64,000 nucleotides of DNA, from contig NC_089242.1 in the NCBI RefSeq assembly GCF_000512585.2, forward strand, positions 2,232,001 through 2,296,000, given 5' to 3'. Origin of the DNA: Kwoniella bestiolae CBS 10118. Lineage: Eukaryota; Basidiomycota; Tremellomycetes; Tremellales; Cryptococcaceae. Of this stretch, positions 1-11,554 are shown one piece after another; the first letter of the stretch is position 1; each line of letters starts with the position of its first letter. The notes under the pieces are model-generated. The model saw nothing but the letters and a program-made list of their open reading frames with translations. It made no database searches and was not told where the DNA came from. The position numbers were made by a program, and so were the translations under genes.

Positions 1-909
1 GCGGAGGTTTGTTGATCCAGCTGAACGATGAATCCGAGAAGGCAGGACAACGAGGGTTGTGAAGCCTCCTTTAGAGACAGTCTTCGAATTGTGATTTTTG
101 CTTTATCCTTGTCACTCCCCATACATTTGAGAGCCTTCTTGGCGACACTCGTGTCTTCAAGTCTAGAAGCTATGCAGACGATCTCTCAAGGAGCTTTCGG
201 TGCCAAAGGCTTGCGACGAAGTCGGAGCCTCTCCAGGAGGATCTTGCAGTCGTATAGGAAACACATATCGATGATACGTTTACATTGGGGCTTCCCCATT
301 CCAATCGAGCTGGATGCAGACGACCTTCGCACGCTCCTCAGTTTCCTAGATTTCGGCAAGCCAACCGAGCCCACGTCCATCGCTGACTGGAAGAAGCTTT
401 TAAAGATGAGCGATAAGTTTGATTGCCCAACCTTGAAAGATCGAATCAGGGATAACGCTAAGCTCACGGCGTTCGACAAGCCTTGGGAGTCTTTCTGTCT
501 GGCGAGTAATCTGAACGACGAGGAATCAGCGAAGAATACTCTGAAGCTCATGGCGGGAAATATCGATGCGAAGGATATTTGCCTTTAAGAAATCTGTTCG
601 AGTCTTGCTCAACAAGTCGCTATGCCGTACCTGTTGGGATTGTTCCGGGCTCTCCTCCCACAAGTGCATTTTACCAAAGATTGGATACGTGATTTGAAGA
701 CTAAGGATCCCGTCCAGTGGAATGAAGTGACAGAGATATTCAGTCCTTCGACTTAGGTGGGTACCCAGAATCAGAACGACACTGTGTTCATGAGGTTTTT
801 GACTGTGAAGCGATCTCTAGTCGGTCTCGAGAGTGATACTGCCGAGTGGATTTACGAAGCTGTCGAACATTGGCCTGGTCATGTTATATCACTTATGGTG
901 ACTGGTTGA
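1..909 (+). pseudogene. Degenerate BTB/POZ-domain protein (pseudogene)
   Basis: The reading frame beginning at ATG 28 carries a recognisable BTB tail: a segment with LRTLLSFLDFGKP followed by LLKMSDKFDCPTLKDRI, the usual last helices of fungal BTB proteins, then a helical region with WESFCLASN. The frame stops at TAA 586-588, yet the same frame continues as clean protein-like sequence (VAMPYLLGLFRALLP, WIRDLKTKDPVQWNEV) to a second stop, TAG 754-756, and again to TGA 907-909. No convincing GT-AG intron removes these stops. The N-terminal BTB strand region appears better in another frame around 93-250 (FKSRSYADDL), suggesting a frameshift as well. Tremellomycete genomes hold large BTB families of this kind, so a decayed copy is the simplest reading; sequencing errors or unusual splicing are the alternatives. 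The 5' end may lie outside the window. Confidence 0.6.
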
Positions 910-2465
910 CATTCATAACGCTTTCTGCATGCGCGGCCCATCCGAAGTAGCATGGATCAAAAAGAACTACAGCACCCAGGATTCCCAAGTCGTCCCCGAC
1001 CTTGGTACTGACTGAGCGATATCCAACTTAAACTGTGCAGAGCTAACGGGATGCAGTGTTTCATAGATTCTATAGCCGTAGATGAGAAGTTTACTTTTTC
1101 GCCGTAGTTTCATAGGCTTGGCTAGCCGCCAAGTGGAGTGCGTGAACGCTCACTTGAGAGCTTGCGATGCTTCGCCAGGCACTCTAGCATGATAGTCGGG
1201 ATGAGGGAGGCCAATCGCCGTAAAGCTATTCATCATCTTCAGCCAGTCCATCCGATCAGTGGAATCTGCAGATCCCCTTGACATAAGGGGGTAGTTGATC
1301 AACATCCCTTGACCCGGTAAGGTGGAATTATGGCATCGCGTGCAATTGGCAGGATTGATGACAACTACGGGAATCAACAGAGGGGTACTGTAAGCGTGTT
1401 ACAGTGATTTGCGGCGCCAGTCAGGCGACCCGGATTTTTAAGGTTTACGGCAGCCCGACGTCATATGTCTAATTCGTGTCCTGAAAACAGAATTACATCT
1501 GCTTCGTACCTTTGGATGAAAGCGCATGTTTTCGCTTTCAGCTTCAGGTTCATTTGAGAGGAAGAAGGACTGGACTCCATAATCCTGACAGGGATAGCGT
1601 CTGGCTTTAACCTTCTTAGGATAGGTGAACATCGATCTGATATGATGGGCGAAGATCGGAAATCAAGAAACGAAATCCACTGGAAAGCATGTCTTAAAGC
1701 TAAATGTATGATGGGGCAGTAGAAATGAATTCACACGTTCAGTACAGCAAATGCAGCTCATGCAGTAGCTTGGCATGAGCAAATGGCATGATATGCTTGT
1801 TCTCATGGCAGGACTAGAATCTGGCGCCGTCCAGCCTTGTACAAGTATGGGTAGGCCAGCTTGACATGCACTGACTGAATCGGTGAAATCGTGACATATG
1901 GGTCATGGACTACCGATCCGTGTGTAACCGGCGATCGATCATGAGATATATGTCATTTCACGGGAATCACCCACTATGGTTATTTCTTGTTTGTGCACGA
2001 TTTTAAGCTCTGGCGTAAGTCGTTGTGCCTTGTCTCTTACAGTATCCTCATCTTTCTCTTCTCCCACATGTACTACTGTAGTTCCTCTTCAGCGCCGAGA
2101 GAGAAACATGGCTCGCACACTCCCTATTCGGAGGACCAATAGGGCAGCCGAGGGGACGATGGACCTCAACCTAGGGAGTAACAATGGGTAACCAGGTAAT
2201 TATGTAACTCTACTCTATCAGCGATCGTCCTACCTATAAACAACGAGCGAATGATCAAAATCCCGATCAGACCCATCCGATCTTGCATAAACATATATAA
2301 ACAAACAAAGATAGTTGAAAATTTCATTTGATCGACATTACCTATTCTCTTTTTCTTCATCTACCAGAATTTTGGGTAGACAGATTAATTCAGTAGGTCA
2401 AATTTTCTGTCTCTGTACTGCTTGCAGGTAAGAGAAGTCCCTGACGCCATATCGATGTACTAGAG
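910..2465. other. Gene-poor stretch with one weak minus-strand candidate
   Basis: No supported gene in about 1.5 kb. On the minus strand two open segments (1632-1438 and about 1377-1150) could be exons of a small protein; the second holds a CTRCH motif and the segment PGQGMLINYPLMSRG, but the junction between them is not in frame with any splice pair I can defend, and I recognise no family. The right-hand part, about 1.97-2.46 kb, is the upstream region of the MFS gene. Confidence 0.3.
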
Positions 2466-4532
2466 ATGAGCAAGATCGAAGCGAACAAAACACTTGGAGT
2501 AGCGAATGAGGGATCGTTAGCTCCTTCTGGTGCCGCTCCGCCAACATACCAGAATGCTGTCGGACAGGAGGAGAAGGGTACCCTCCATCACAGCGAAGTA
2601 CCAGTCATGGACGGTCGAGGAGATCTGAATATTGCAGACATCCTCAAAGGATCAGCGGCAAACCCGCTGAGCACATTCGAGAAGAAGGCTGCTCTGATCA
2701 ATGCGTGAGTAGACTTACCTGGGTGACTGAGTTAGTGAAGCGTGATCGATCGAGTCCGCTTACTTGCGTACTGTGCCATTGTAGCGAGCTTGATCTGTTT
2801 GGTTTCGGTAGATACCAATGGTGTATCTGGATGTTGTGTGGTTTTGGATATTTCCTTGATTTAGCTTGGGCTCAAGGTGTCGGTCTTGCAGCTTCAGCTA
2901 TCTAGTGAGTACCCTACTGTATGAACCACCGGATCCTGCTGATTTTTGGGACATACAGTCAAGAGATGGGTGTTCCAGCCGATAAACAGGGTGTGATCTT
3001 CTCATGTGCCAATGCAGGTCTTGCGTGAGTTTTTAGTCTCTCCCCACTCCTGATGTATCCCTGTCTTCAGTCCTTCGCTGATCGTCGTGCTGCCTTGTGC
3101 CTTGCAGTGTCGGTGCTCTCGGTTTCGGTCTTTTGGTAGATATTATCGGTCGAAAATGGGCCTTCAACCTTACCTGTCTAATCTGTTCGATCTTTGGTCT
3201 CCTCCTCGCCGCTCCTAAATATAACTACGCTGCCATCTGTGGTATTTACTTCCTCGCCAGTATCGGTCTGGGAGGTAACATCCCCATAGACGCTACTATC
3301 GCTTTGGAATTCGTTCCCCAGAACCGACGATTCCTCGTAGCATTGCTATCATTATGGCAGCCCGTTGGAGTAGTTTTCGCCTCCGGTATCGCTTATGCTA
3401 CAGCGGCTAAATACAGGTGTGCCCCGGGGTTGGATTCATGTCATAATGTTGCGGAGGGAGCGGCTTGTTGCTCCGTCTCGTCAAATATGGGTTGGAGGTA
3501 CAACTCCATCGTACTGGGTGGAGTCACATTGGTCATCTTCTTCCTCCGATACTTCGTGTTCAACTTCCACGAGTCACCCAAATTTCTCTTAGCCAGAGGT
3601 CGAGAAGCTGAGGCCATCGAGGTCCTGCACAAGATCGCCAAATTCAATAAAGCCCCCGCACCTACCTTGACGGTCGCGCATTTCGCAGAGATCGACGCTG
3701 CCTCCTCGACATACTCGAATGACACAGCCGTTCAGGCCGGAGGAAAGCTTACCCCCGCAGTAGTTATCAAGAGGTTCTTCAGGAGTTTCAGAGGATTGAA
3801 GGGTCTCTTCTTGAACAAATTACAATTGTTCACTTTCTGTCTCTTGGCCGTCGCTTATATGGTGAGTCACCCAGCCAAACGATGTGTCATACAGCACGTA
3901 TACTAAATATGCTCTTGTCACTAGGGAGACTACTGGTCATTCAACTTGGCCGGTTCGTTCCTTCCCCTTATCCTCCTCCGAAACAACGTCTCCAGCGGCC
4001 AAGAGACTGTCACCGACACATACAGGCAGTACATCTACATCTACCTCCCCGGTATCCTCGGTGCGGTCCTTGCCTTATTCTCCATTCAACTTCCGCTGCT
4101 TGGTAGGAAGTGGTCTCTAGTGTTCTCAGCGGTATGTCAAGGTCTCGCCATGGCCATGTACACCCAGGTGAAGACTACTGCAGGGTACGTTGGATTGAAC
4201 GCCTTTGAATATATCATGCAAACTGTGAGTGAACCTCTGTACCACGACGACCTCGTAATCGGCCTCTGATCATGGGATCATACAAATAGTATTTCAACGC
4301 CGTCCTGTACGCATCTGCTCCGGAGCTTTTCGACACCGCTTACCGAGGCAGTGCGTCAGGCATGTTATCCTGCCTGGGCCGAATCGCCGGTATCGTCGCT
4401 CCCATAGCAGGTCAAAAGCTACTCGCGACGAGTTATTCGGGTATCCTGTGGTTGGGAGCCGGTGGTATCTGGCTATCAGCCTTGACGATGGTATTCTTAC
4501 CTGTTGAAATGAGAAACAGGCAGATGTTTTAA
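2466..4532 (+). CDS. MFS transporter, sugar-porter/SVOP-like
   Basis: Predicted plasma or organelle membrane transporter of the major facilitator superfamily; substrate not readable from sequence. Six exons: 2466-2704, 2785-2904, 2959-3024, 3108-3861, 3925-4224, 4290-4532, giving about 573 aa. A polar N-terminal tail of about 80 residues is followed by about twelve hydrophobic segments. The MFS loop motif is present as DIIGRKWAF after TM2, and a sugar-porter-type segment HESPKFLLARGREAEA lies after TM6, ahead of a cytoplasmic loop (KLTPAVVIKRFFRSF). The second half has LLGRKWSLVF and the TM10-11 segment APELFDTAYRGSASGM. Junctions at all five introns preserve the frame with GTGAGT donors. The protein resembles the SVOP-like branch of fungal MFS proteins more than true hexose transporters; this assignment is from motif memory. 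Confidence 0.88.
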
Positions 4533-4897
4533 AATGGGTCGAGTCGATCTGTCCGATCCAAACAATTGCCAGATGGCGTCAAGCTCGAGGGACATATGCC
4601 TGTTGCGTGACTTCCCCTGCCTGGGTTCAACTTTTCGATTTTCTCTCAAACAATATAAACAACATAATTTAGTCAGCATCAGTTCACAAATGCGTCAAGG
4701 GAAGGATATGTGTCTCATATGTAATTCTCAGATCACTTATGTGAAATGAGAAAAATAGCTTAGATACACGTACATAATCAGCTATGCATTCGCTTTCATT
4801 GCTCTGTGTGATCTATAAGATCTAACCCGGACTACAAGAATTACATACTACACAGAAAGACATCTATCAAAGCATCCTCCACCACGCAAACCCTAAC
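4533..4897. other. Convergent intergenic region
   Basis: Lies between two converging 3' ends (MFS transporter and the large His-rich protein). AT-rich, with no gene or RNA seen. Confidence 0.6.
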
Positions 4898-7892
4898 TTA
4901 CAACCCATCCAAGAAAGCCGCATCGCCTTGCACCTCTCCATCCACCGCCCTATCCTTATCATCATCATCATCATCATCCTCCGCATTGCCCAGCTCAACA
5001 TCATCCGTCGAATTTACAAACTCGTTCCCCTCCAAGCTCAACGAATTATCCAACATCAACGTCGAGGTTGTGTTGGTATCCTTCGGGAAAGGTTTACGTC
5101 GTTTCGGTACTGGCGTAGCTGCCCCACCTGGAACTTCAGATACCGACCTCTTACCCAGTTTCCTAGCTCGCATTGAGGATCCGGGGGAAGGTCCCACGGA
5201 ATGTTCGCCTATCCCACTTAGACCGGTAAGGGGGTTAGTATGTGTAGGTATGGTGAATGCAGTTTGTATAGGACTGGTCGACGAAGTAGGAGCAAGTGGG
5301 TCTGTGTTTGGTGTAGAGGATAATCCATTTAGTCTGTTGAGAGCTAGGAACGTCGTATAATCTCCTTCACCTGTGCCGATGGGATTGGTCGTATCGCTAC
5401 TTTCACCTTGAGGCTGAGGCTGAGGTGTGATACTCAACTCTACGTTCAGCGTCGAATTGTCCAATATCGACTGATCGATTTCAATAGCATCATCAGGCTT
5501 CATCACCCTATTATTGACCTCTTCCACTTCATCCGCACTCAGAACCTTGGGATCGGATTTGTCTTTAGCGTCTTTCAGCTGCGATTTCAGCGATGTATAT
5601 ATCCCCATGGACATCACATCGGGAAGACCGGGTAGAGAAGTATCTTCGTCAGGAATAGGCGGATTATCATATAAACCCTTCGCCCATTCTGGGTTCTCCT
5701 TTTGTACTGTTTCATCAACGTGAAATTTGAATAGCACAATCCCCTGGGCCCCAGCTATGGGTAGTCCACTTGCATCTTTAGGCCTGATCGTAGGGAGGGT
5801 GGATCGATCCCAGAGTTGAGAGGGTAGATGGAATGTGGGATTGGGTTGCTTGGGTCGTCCCTTCTTGCGCGCTCGGGCAGTCATATCTGCAGAGTATACG
5901 TCGAGGATGATGAGGAGTTGACGAGCCTGCGCAGCAGGAAAAGAAAATGAGCATTGCCTCTGGGAATATACCTAAACGGAGAGTTGGGGACATACCATAC
6001 TACTCAACCAGAACTGATCGATCACCTCGTGCGCCTCTGCCGCTCGACTCCCACAGGCCAACTTCCTATACGCCTTCCATTCTTCCTCTGTGTAATCTCT
6101 CTTGGGGTCTGGCGAATCTTGAGTAGGAGCAGCGAAGTCGATCGTAAGAAGTGTACGATACAATGCACGGAGCTTGCACACGTTCAGAGGGGAAGAGTCG
6201 AATGCTGCTAGTCGACGAGCAAGAAGCTGATGGAAGCGAGAATCTATAGTAAGCTTTTGACACGCATCGGCATAGAGCTGCGATTTCAGAAGCTTACAGA
6301 TTGTTGTCGCCTATACGTGTTCTGTTTCCTCCTCGAGATTTCATCCCTGTGTATCTCCCCTCTTTCTCGATGCAGTTGTTCGTCGTATCGTTTCTGCCAA
6401 ATTTCATTAGCTCGAATGCTTATCTTCGGGAGAGAGGCACTTAACTCACACATAGTCTGGTCCAGTAAATATGTACCGAGTTGGTGATCTGTGACATCAT
6501 CTTGATGTCAACTATCACTCTCAACATAACGAAATTCATAGCAGACCCACCCTGTCAACATCGATCTCAGGTTCGTCGTTCAATACCCCGCCCTGCCAAG
6601 CCTCTATGCAATCCTGTACTACCTGATCGATAAATGGTTTTACCGAAGGGGCGTTCAGTTCAGATTTGAAATCTGGTCTGAATTCATCCACCCCGTTTAT
6701 CGAGTTTTCAGCTTTGGTAGCTTCCGATGTTGGATCAGGTAATTCACGAGAGCCCTTGGAATCGAAGTTGGTAACTTGGTATTCTACCCCCAGGCGCCGA
6801 TTGGCTTTTTGGTGGACTAGGTGCTGCCATGTAAATGGATATGGTTAGCGATTAGCGTATCCCCGTAGGAATTGATCGAGGTAGAGAAGTTTCGGCAGTA
6901 AGACATGATGGCAGATCTACGTGAAATGAAGATATAGTATAGTAAGGTCCAAACGTTCACTCACCTCAAGTTTGATACTCCTCTTCTTCCTTCCTTCAAC
7001 CCCACCCAGCTGATATCCCGCACTATCCTGCTGCGACTCTTTCAGAGCTTGTAGTGATGCCTCTGCGGCAACTGCATGGCCTTGTTGTTGGTTCTGCTTA
7101 TTCGATGACTTGGGTTTCCTCTCTTTCTTACCGGCTGTCAATGCGTCGTAGCGGGATTTGAGTGCATCGTATTCGGATCGAAGGACGAAAGGAGATTGGT
7201 CTGAGATTGCTGTAGTGACTACAAGGTAAGTATCAATCAGTCAAATATTCCATGATACCAATACTGCTATAGCCGGGCATAGACCTATACGAGTCAGGGA
7301 GGTAGAGAGATCACTTACAGGCTGATATCAAATGTTGATTATCCTCCGTCCCTACGACCCCATCACCTCGACCGAAGAACTTCAACTGATCATTCAGGTT
7401 CTTTATCAATTCCAAATTCTTCTGATTATTTTCATTCAAGATCTTCAAATTCTTCGCCAAGTTCTGAATCGCATTGGGACTGTTCAACTCGTCTAATATA
7501 CTTTTATCATTCTTAATTTGGGCATTCAACGAGGATAACCCTTTCTCAACAATGGTAATTATCATCTGCGAAGTGTCATTATCACTGGTCGATGTTTCTG
7601 CTTGTGCTTGTTCTGGTACTTCCTCATCATCATCCTGATCATGTACGTATCTCTCCAACGTATCTTCATCGACCACATCCCCGTGCGTGTGGGTATTGAC
7701 AAGTTCCTCTTCGCCTTCTACACCATCGGTGGTAGTATGTGCATGAGCATGGGCATGTGAATTGGAGGGGTCATTGATGACTGCTCGTAACGATGCCAAG
7801 ACCGCTTCGGCGGCGTCGTCGTGAGTGACTTGATCGTCGTGGGTATGTATATGGGTGTGATCGTGGCCCAGGTCGAAGGTGTGGTCGTCCAT
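4898..7892 (-). CDS. Large conserved-looking protein of unknown function, His-rich N-terminus
   Basis: I do not recognise the family. The model starts at ATG 7892 and runs through about six introns (for example one starting at 7318, one at 6550-6489, and a 71-nt intron with a cttac branch near 6285-6215) to the stop at 4898, about 830 aa. Residues 1-80 are rich in His and Asp (GHDHTHIHTHDD, HAHAHAH, THTHGD). Next comes a Leu/Asn-rich coiled-coil-like segment (LNAQIKNDKSILDELN), a Lys-rich segment (KKERKPKSSNKQ), a folded-looking middle (HLVHQKANRRLGVEYQ; LARRLAAFDSSPLN; YTEEEWKAYRKLA), an AT-hook-like RARKKGRPKQP, and an acidic tail with a run of eight Asp. The basic patches and acidic tail would fit a nuclear protein; that is inference. 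Its upstream region is shared with GUK1. Confidence 0.72.
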
Positions 7893-8349
7893 TTTGGATG
7901 GATGCCCAAGGGTGGACTTGACAGGTGGAGGGAGGGTGGGTGGATGGATGAGTTGGATAGGTTAGGTGAATGAGGATGATGAAATGTTGGAACAGTAGGC
8001 GTGCAGGTGGAATGAGAAGATGGCGACGAAGCTGAGCTGATAGCTGGAAAGGGTACCAGATACTCAAAGTGGGCTTAATAATTAAATTATCATTCGATGT
8101 GGCACTTTTACTTTCTCCTGTTTGTTGACGCTTTGACCGTCTGACGCGAACAGCAGATGCAAAAAGTTGGATCAAGCTGATTTGATCTGTGAGCGGAAGC
8201 ATGGATCCTCCATAAACACGATCCAGCTCAATCATCCTTCGAACATCTTCACCATACTTCTACCTACCCTCATAAGAACCGCTGTGAGATCAGCTAGACC
8301 CACTCCTCTCAACTCACCCCCCCATATCAGGTTTATCAGTAATATCAAA
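7893..8349. promoter_or_regulatory. Divergent promoter region, His-rich protein / GUK1
   Basis: 457 bp between divergent start codons. Pyrimidine-rich stretches precede the GUK1 ATG, typical of fungal leaders. No specific factor site identified. Confidence 0.4.
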
Positions 8350-9374
8350 ATGTCTGGTGCGCAAACACCCATCAACCCAGAGGTACTCAACAGGGTGAGT
8401 GGTTGTCCCAGCATGAACACTCACAAAGACGAGCACGACTGACATCCACAACTACCTATATTCCCCTCCTTGCACTTGGTCTCCACGCTGTTTACATCTA
8501 TCACTCTTCGTTCGCAAATCATTCCCTCATTTTTCCCTTCGCCTTATATTTCCTTAAATCACTAGCCATTGGTGTGCTGCGGCCCCTCCGGTACAGGCAA
8601 GTCCACCCTCCTCAACAAACTCTTCGCAGACCATCCAGGACAATTCGGATTCTCCGTCTCACACACCACCCGGAATCCCAGAGCAGGAGAGGAGAACGGT
8701 AGGGAATATCATTTCGTCAGTCGGGAGGAGTTTATGAGGAGAGTGGATAATGGGGAGTTCTTGGAATGGGCCGAGTTTGGCGGGAACTGGTGGGTCCAGT
8801 TTCGAGTCTACAATTAAACGAAGTCTAGGTAGCTGACATCTCATCCTATAACTTTGTTCTTCCTCTATTATTTGATGCTCCACCTGTTACACGACACTAT
8901 TCGATTGCCCTGTCCACATCGTATAAAAATATCTTAAACGATATATTTCACCTATACTTTATCCTCGCCCACCCACCCAGCTACGGCACAACATTCGCTG
9001 CCCTCACCGCCCTCCACCCCAAACGATGCATCCTCGACATCGAACTCCAAGGTGTCCTCCAACTCCGCTCCAAAGCACCCCTCCAATCCCCGCCCCTCAA
9101 CCCCGTCTACCTCTTCCTTGCTCCTCCAACGATAGCCGAGCTGAAGAAACGATTATCCGGCCGAGGAACTGAGACGGACGCCTCGATCAGGAAGAGGTTA
9201 GACGCAGCTAAGAAGGAGATTGAGTATGCCCAGGAGGGGAAACATGATATATATCTTGTGAATACTGATTTGGGGGTGGCGGGAGATAAGTTGGAGAAGG
9301 TTGCGATGGGGTATAATGGGTGGGAGGAGTGTGGGGATAAGTTACCTGATTTTGATGTGAAAGAGCTGGAGTAG
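8350..9374 (+). CDS. GUK1: Guanylate kinase
   Basis: Catalyses ATP + GMP to ADP + GDP in the cytosol, an essential step of GTP supply and also used for GDP-mannose formation. Exons 8350-8394, 8566-8789 and 8981-9374 give about 220 aa, slightly longer than the usual 190-200 because of a short N-terminal extension. Visible motifs: P-loop GPSGTGKST, GMP-binding HTTRNPRAGE with REYHFVS, and EFLEWAEFGGN before the second intron, then YGTTFAAL and CILDIELQG, followed by the lid region with KKRLSGRGTETD. The second intron (8790-8980, 191 nt) is long for this locus but both junctions keep the frame: TG plus CTAC restores C-Y-G-T. The gene converges with GPN1. Confidence 0.96.
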
Positions 9375-9679
9375 GTTTATTAAGGGGTCGGAGCATATTT
9401 GCCATGATTGCTTACTCTGTTCCAATACTGGATGAAGAATTCTTGAACCCACGGTGGGTGAACAATCATATATATTGGCAATGGCTAGATCTGTCAATAT
9501 ATTATACTGGGTTTCAGTTTATACATATCCTAGATCATACCATATATGCATGTTGATATGTTCTCACTGAGATAATCACGATACCAAATGACCCAAGTAT
9601 ATGCAATTCCCTCCTGTCTATGATTGATACTGTACGAGCACCAAACTGAATTCCTATCGGACCTAGACCTCACATACGA
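9375..9679. other. Convergent intergenic region
   Basis: About 300 bp between the 3' ends of GUK1 and GPN1. AT-rich; nothing else seen. Confidence 0.5.
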
Positions 9680-11554
9680 CTACACGGGCCTAGGCCACGC
9701 TTCGCCTCTACTTCCATTCGGTCCGCTCCGTGGCATACCTCCTATCTCGGGTTCATCTGTTCGCGGCAATATACCTCAGTATGTATCCCATCGGTGTTTG
9801 CGACTTGTTGTCAGGAGAGAACACCAACTCACCAACATCCAAAGCACCCAATTCCTCCGCATGAGCAGCTTCCTCCTCTTCCTCCTCCTGCCGTCTAATT
9901 GCATCCTGCTCTTCCTCGTCTATATCGTCTGCTCCCTCCTCATCGTAGTATCTACCATACGACAAACCAAATTAGCTGACTTCCTCTAAGAATATGACCA
10001 GGACACATCTAGCCAACTCACCTATCCTCCCTTTCATTCATTGGATATGGTCCAAATGGATTATCCCCTCCACCTCCGCCTCCCCTTCTCCGCGACGATC
10101 CACCAGCAGATTGATCCGAAACATTCATATCTTTCATCAATCTCTCCAATTGCGCTTTCTTATCTGCTTCCGTCTTTGCTGCTCTTTCCGACGCCAGTCG
10201 ATCCAATTCAGGTTTATAGTCGCTAAGCGATTTAATAAAATATAAATCAGCAAGCACCCCGCAAAAGGGATATCAACTGAACTCTGATAATGGAAAAGAG
10301 AGAAGGAAAATATCGCTCACCGCTCATACTCCTGCCTAGCCTCTTCAACAGCCTCGAAGAACCCCCTCATCCCCTCCCCAGTCATCGCGCTTACCCCCAC
10401 CGCTCTCAGATTATTATAAAACTCCTCCAACACCAAACACATGCTACTCATTAGACTATTCATATAACTGCTTTCACCATGTTCGTTCCGGCCACTATCG
10501 TTCAGGGCAGCCTGGTAGGCTTCGAAATCTTTCATCCAATCTATGGCGAAGTCGTGAGGCTGGATATCGGTTTTGTTGAATACTATTATGAAGGGGAGTC
10601 GGGTTTTGTACAGGATCCTGCGGTGTTGCAGAAATAACAAAATAGATTTGGATCAGCTTGTCTGATCACATTTCAAGACCGAGGGCGATAGTAGTGCGCA
10701 GAAAGAGGATTGGGATTGATCATATCATAAGCCGACACTCACGAGCAAGCATACAACATATTACTCATAAACGTAGCTGGCGCAGTGGTCCTCGGTGTAT
10801 CAACCACATACGCCACGACGGTAGGTAAGGATGATGCAATAGCATCAGTAATGATCGCTCCTGAAGCTGACCAAGTGAAGATTTCTATTTGACCGGGAGT
10901 ATCGACTAGGATGTATCTGATTTAATTCACCATTGTTTGTTCAATCAGCTGATGAGGTTCTCTGATGCAAACGACAGCTGAGTCATATAGTACCCACTCA
11001 ACATCTTCCGCCCGTTTCTCCACATATCCCAATACCTGGTCGAATTTCGTCGTAAACAGATTCAATGCTGTAAGAATACCACCATTCGGACCTAGGTTAT
11101 ACCTACAACAAAACAAGTATATTATCAGCTGACAAGGACTTTAGTAGAATATTGCTAAGCTGAAACGAGAAATATGAGCGGACAGACGCACTGTTTCATC
11201 ACCTCCTTGTAATCCACCGTATCTCTAATATCTATATTCGCAGAATAAGGCATATGCGATACCGCCGGATCAAGGTTCAATATATATGGTGGTGTATTAC
11301 GGGAATGTAAGTGCGAGTTTAGTCGTTGCATGAAGGTGGTTTTGCCCTATCACAGCGGGTTAGTCAGTATGATTTTCTCGACAGACCAATGACATGGTAT
11401 ACAAGATAGAGGGAAGATGAGGCGGACTCACTGATCCTGCCATACCTATACATATTATCACGACGGGCTGTTTCTTGCTTCCTTCTGCTGCGGTACCAGT
11501 CGAAGGTCCAGCTTCAGCTGTCGATGGCGGGGGTGCTTGCGTAGTTTCTCCCAT
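9680..11554 (-). CDS. NPA3: GPN-loop GTPase 1 (RNA polymerase II assembly/import)
   Basis: Npa3/GPN1 is a cytoplasmic SIMIBI-class GTPase needed for assembly and nuclear import of RNA polymerase II. From ATG 11554 the protein reads a Pro/Ala-rich N-tail, then G1 GMAGSGKTTFMQRL (split by the first intron), the switch region with NLDPAV, the diagnostic GPN loop in YNLGPNGGILTALNLF, G3 LVDTPGQIEIFTWSASG, G4 FNKTDI, and a C-terminal acidic coiled-coil tail (EEEEEEAAHAEELGALD). A last short exon ending at 9680 (DEPEIGGMPRSGPNGSRG) is inferred from a GTGAGT donor and an AACAG acceptor; without it the frame would end at 9753. Eight exons, about 420 aa. It is divergent from the CDC42 upstream region. 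Confidence 0.94.

Noticed and set aside
1150..1632. CTRCH motif as a cytochrome c-type heme site on the minus strand
   Set aside because: The open segments do not join in frame with a defensible intron, and a CxxCH motif alone arises easily by chance; no cytochrome fold is visible.
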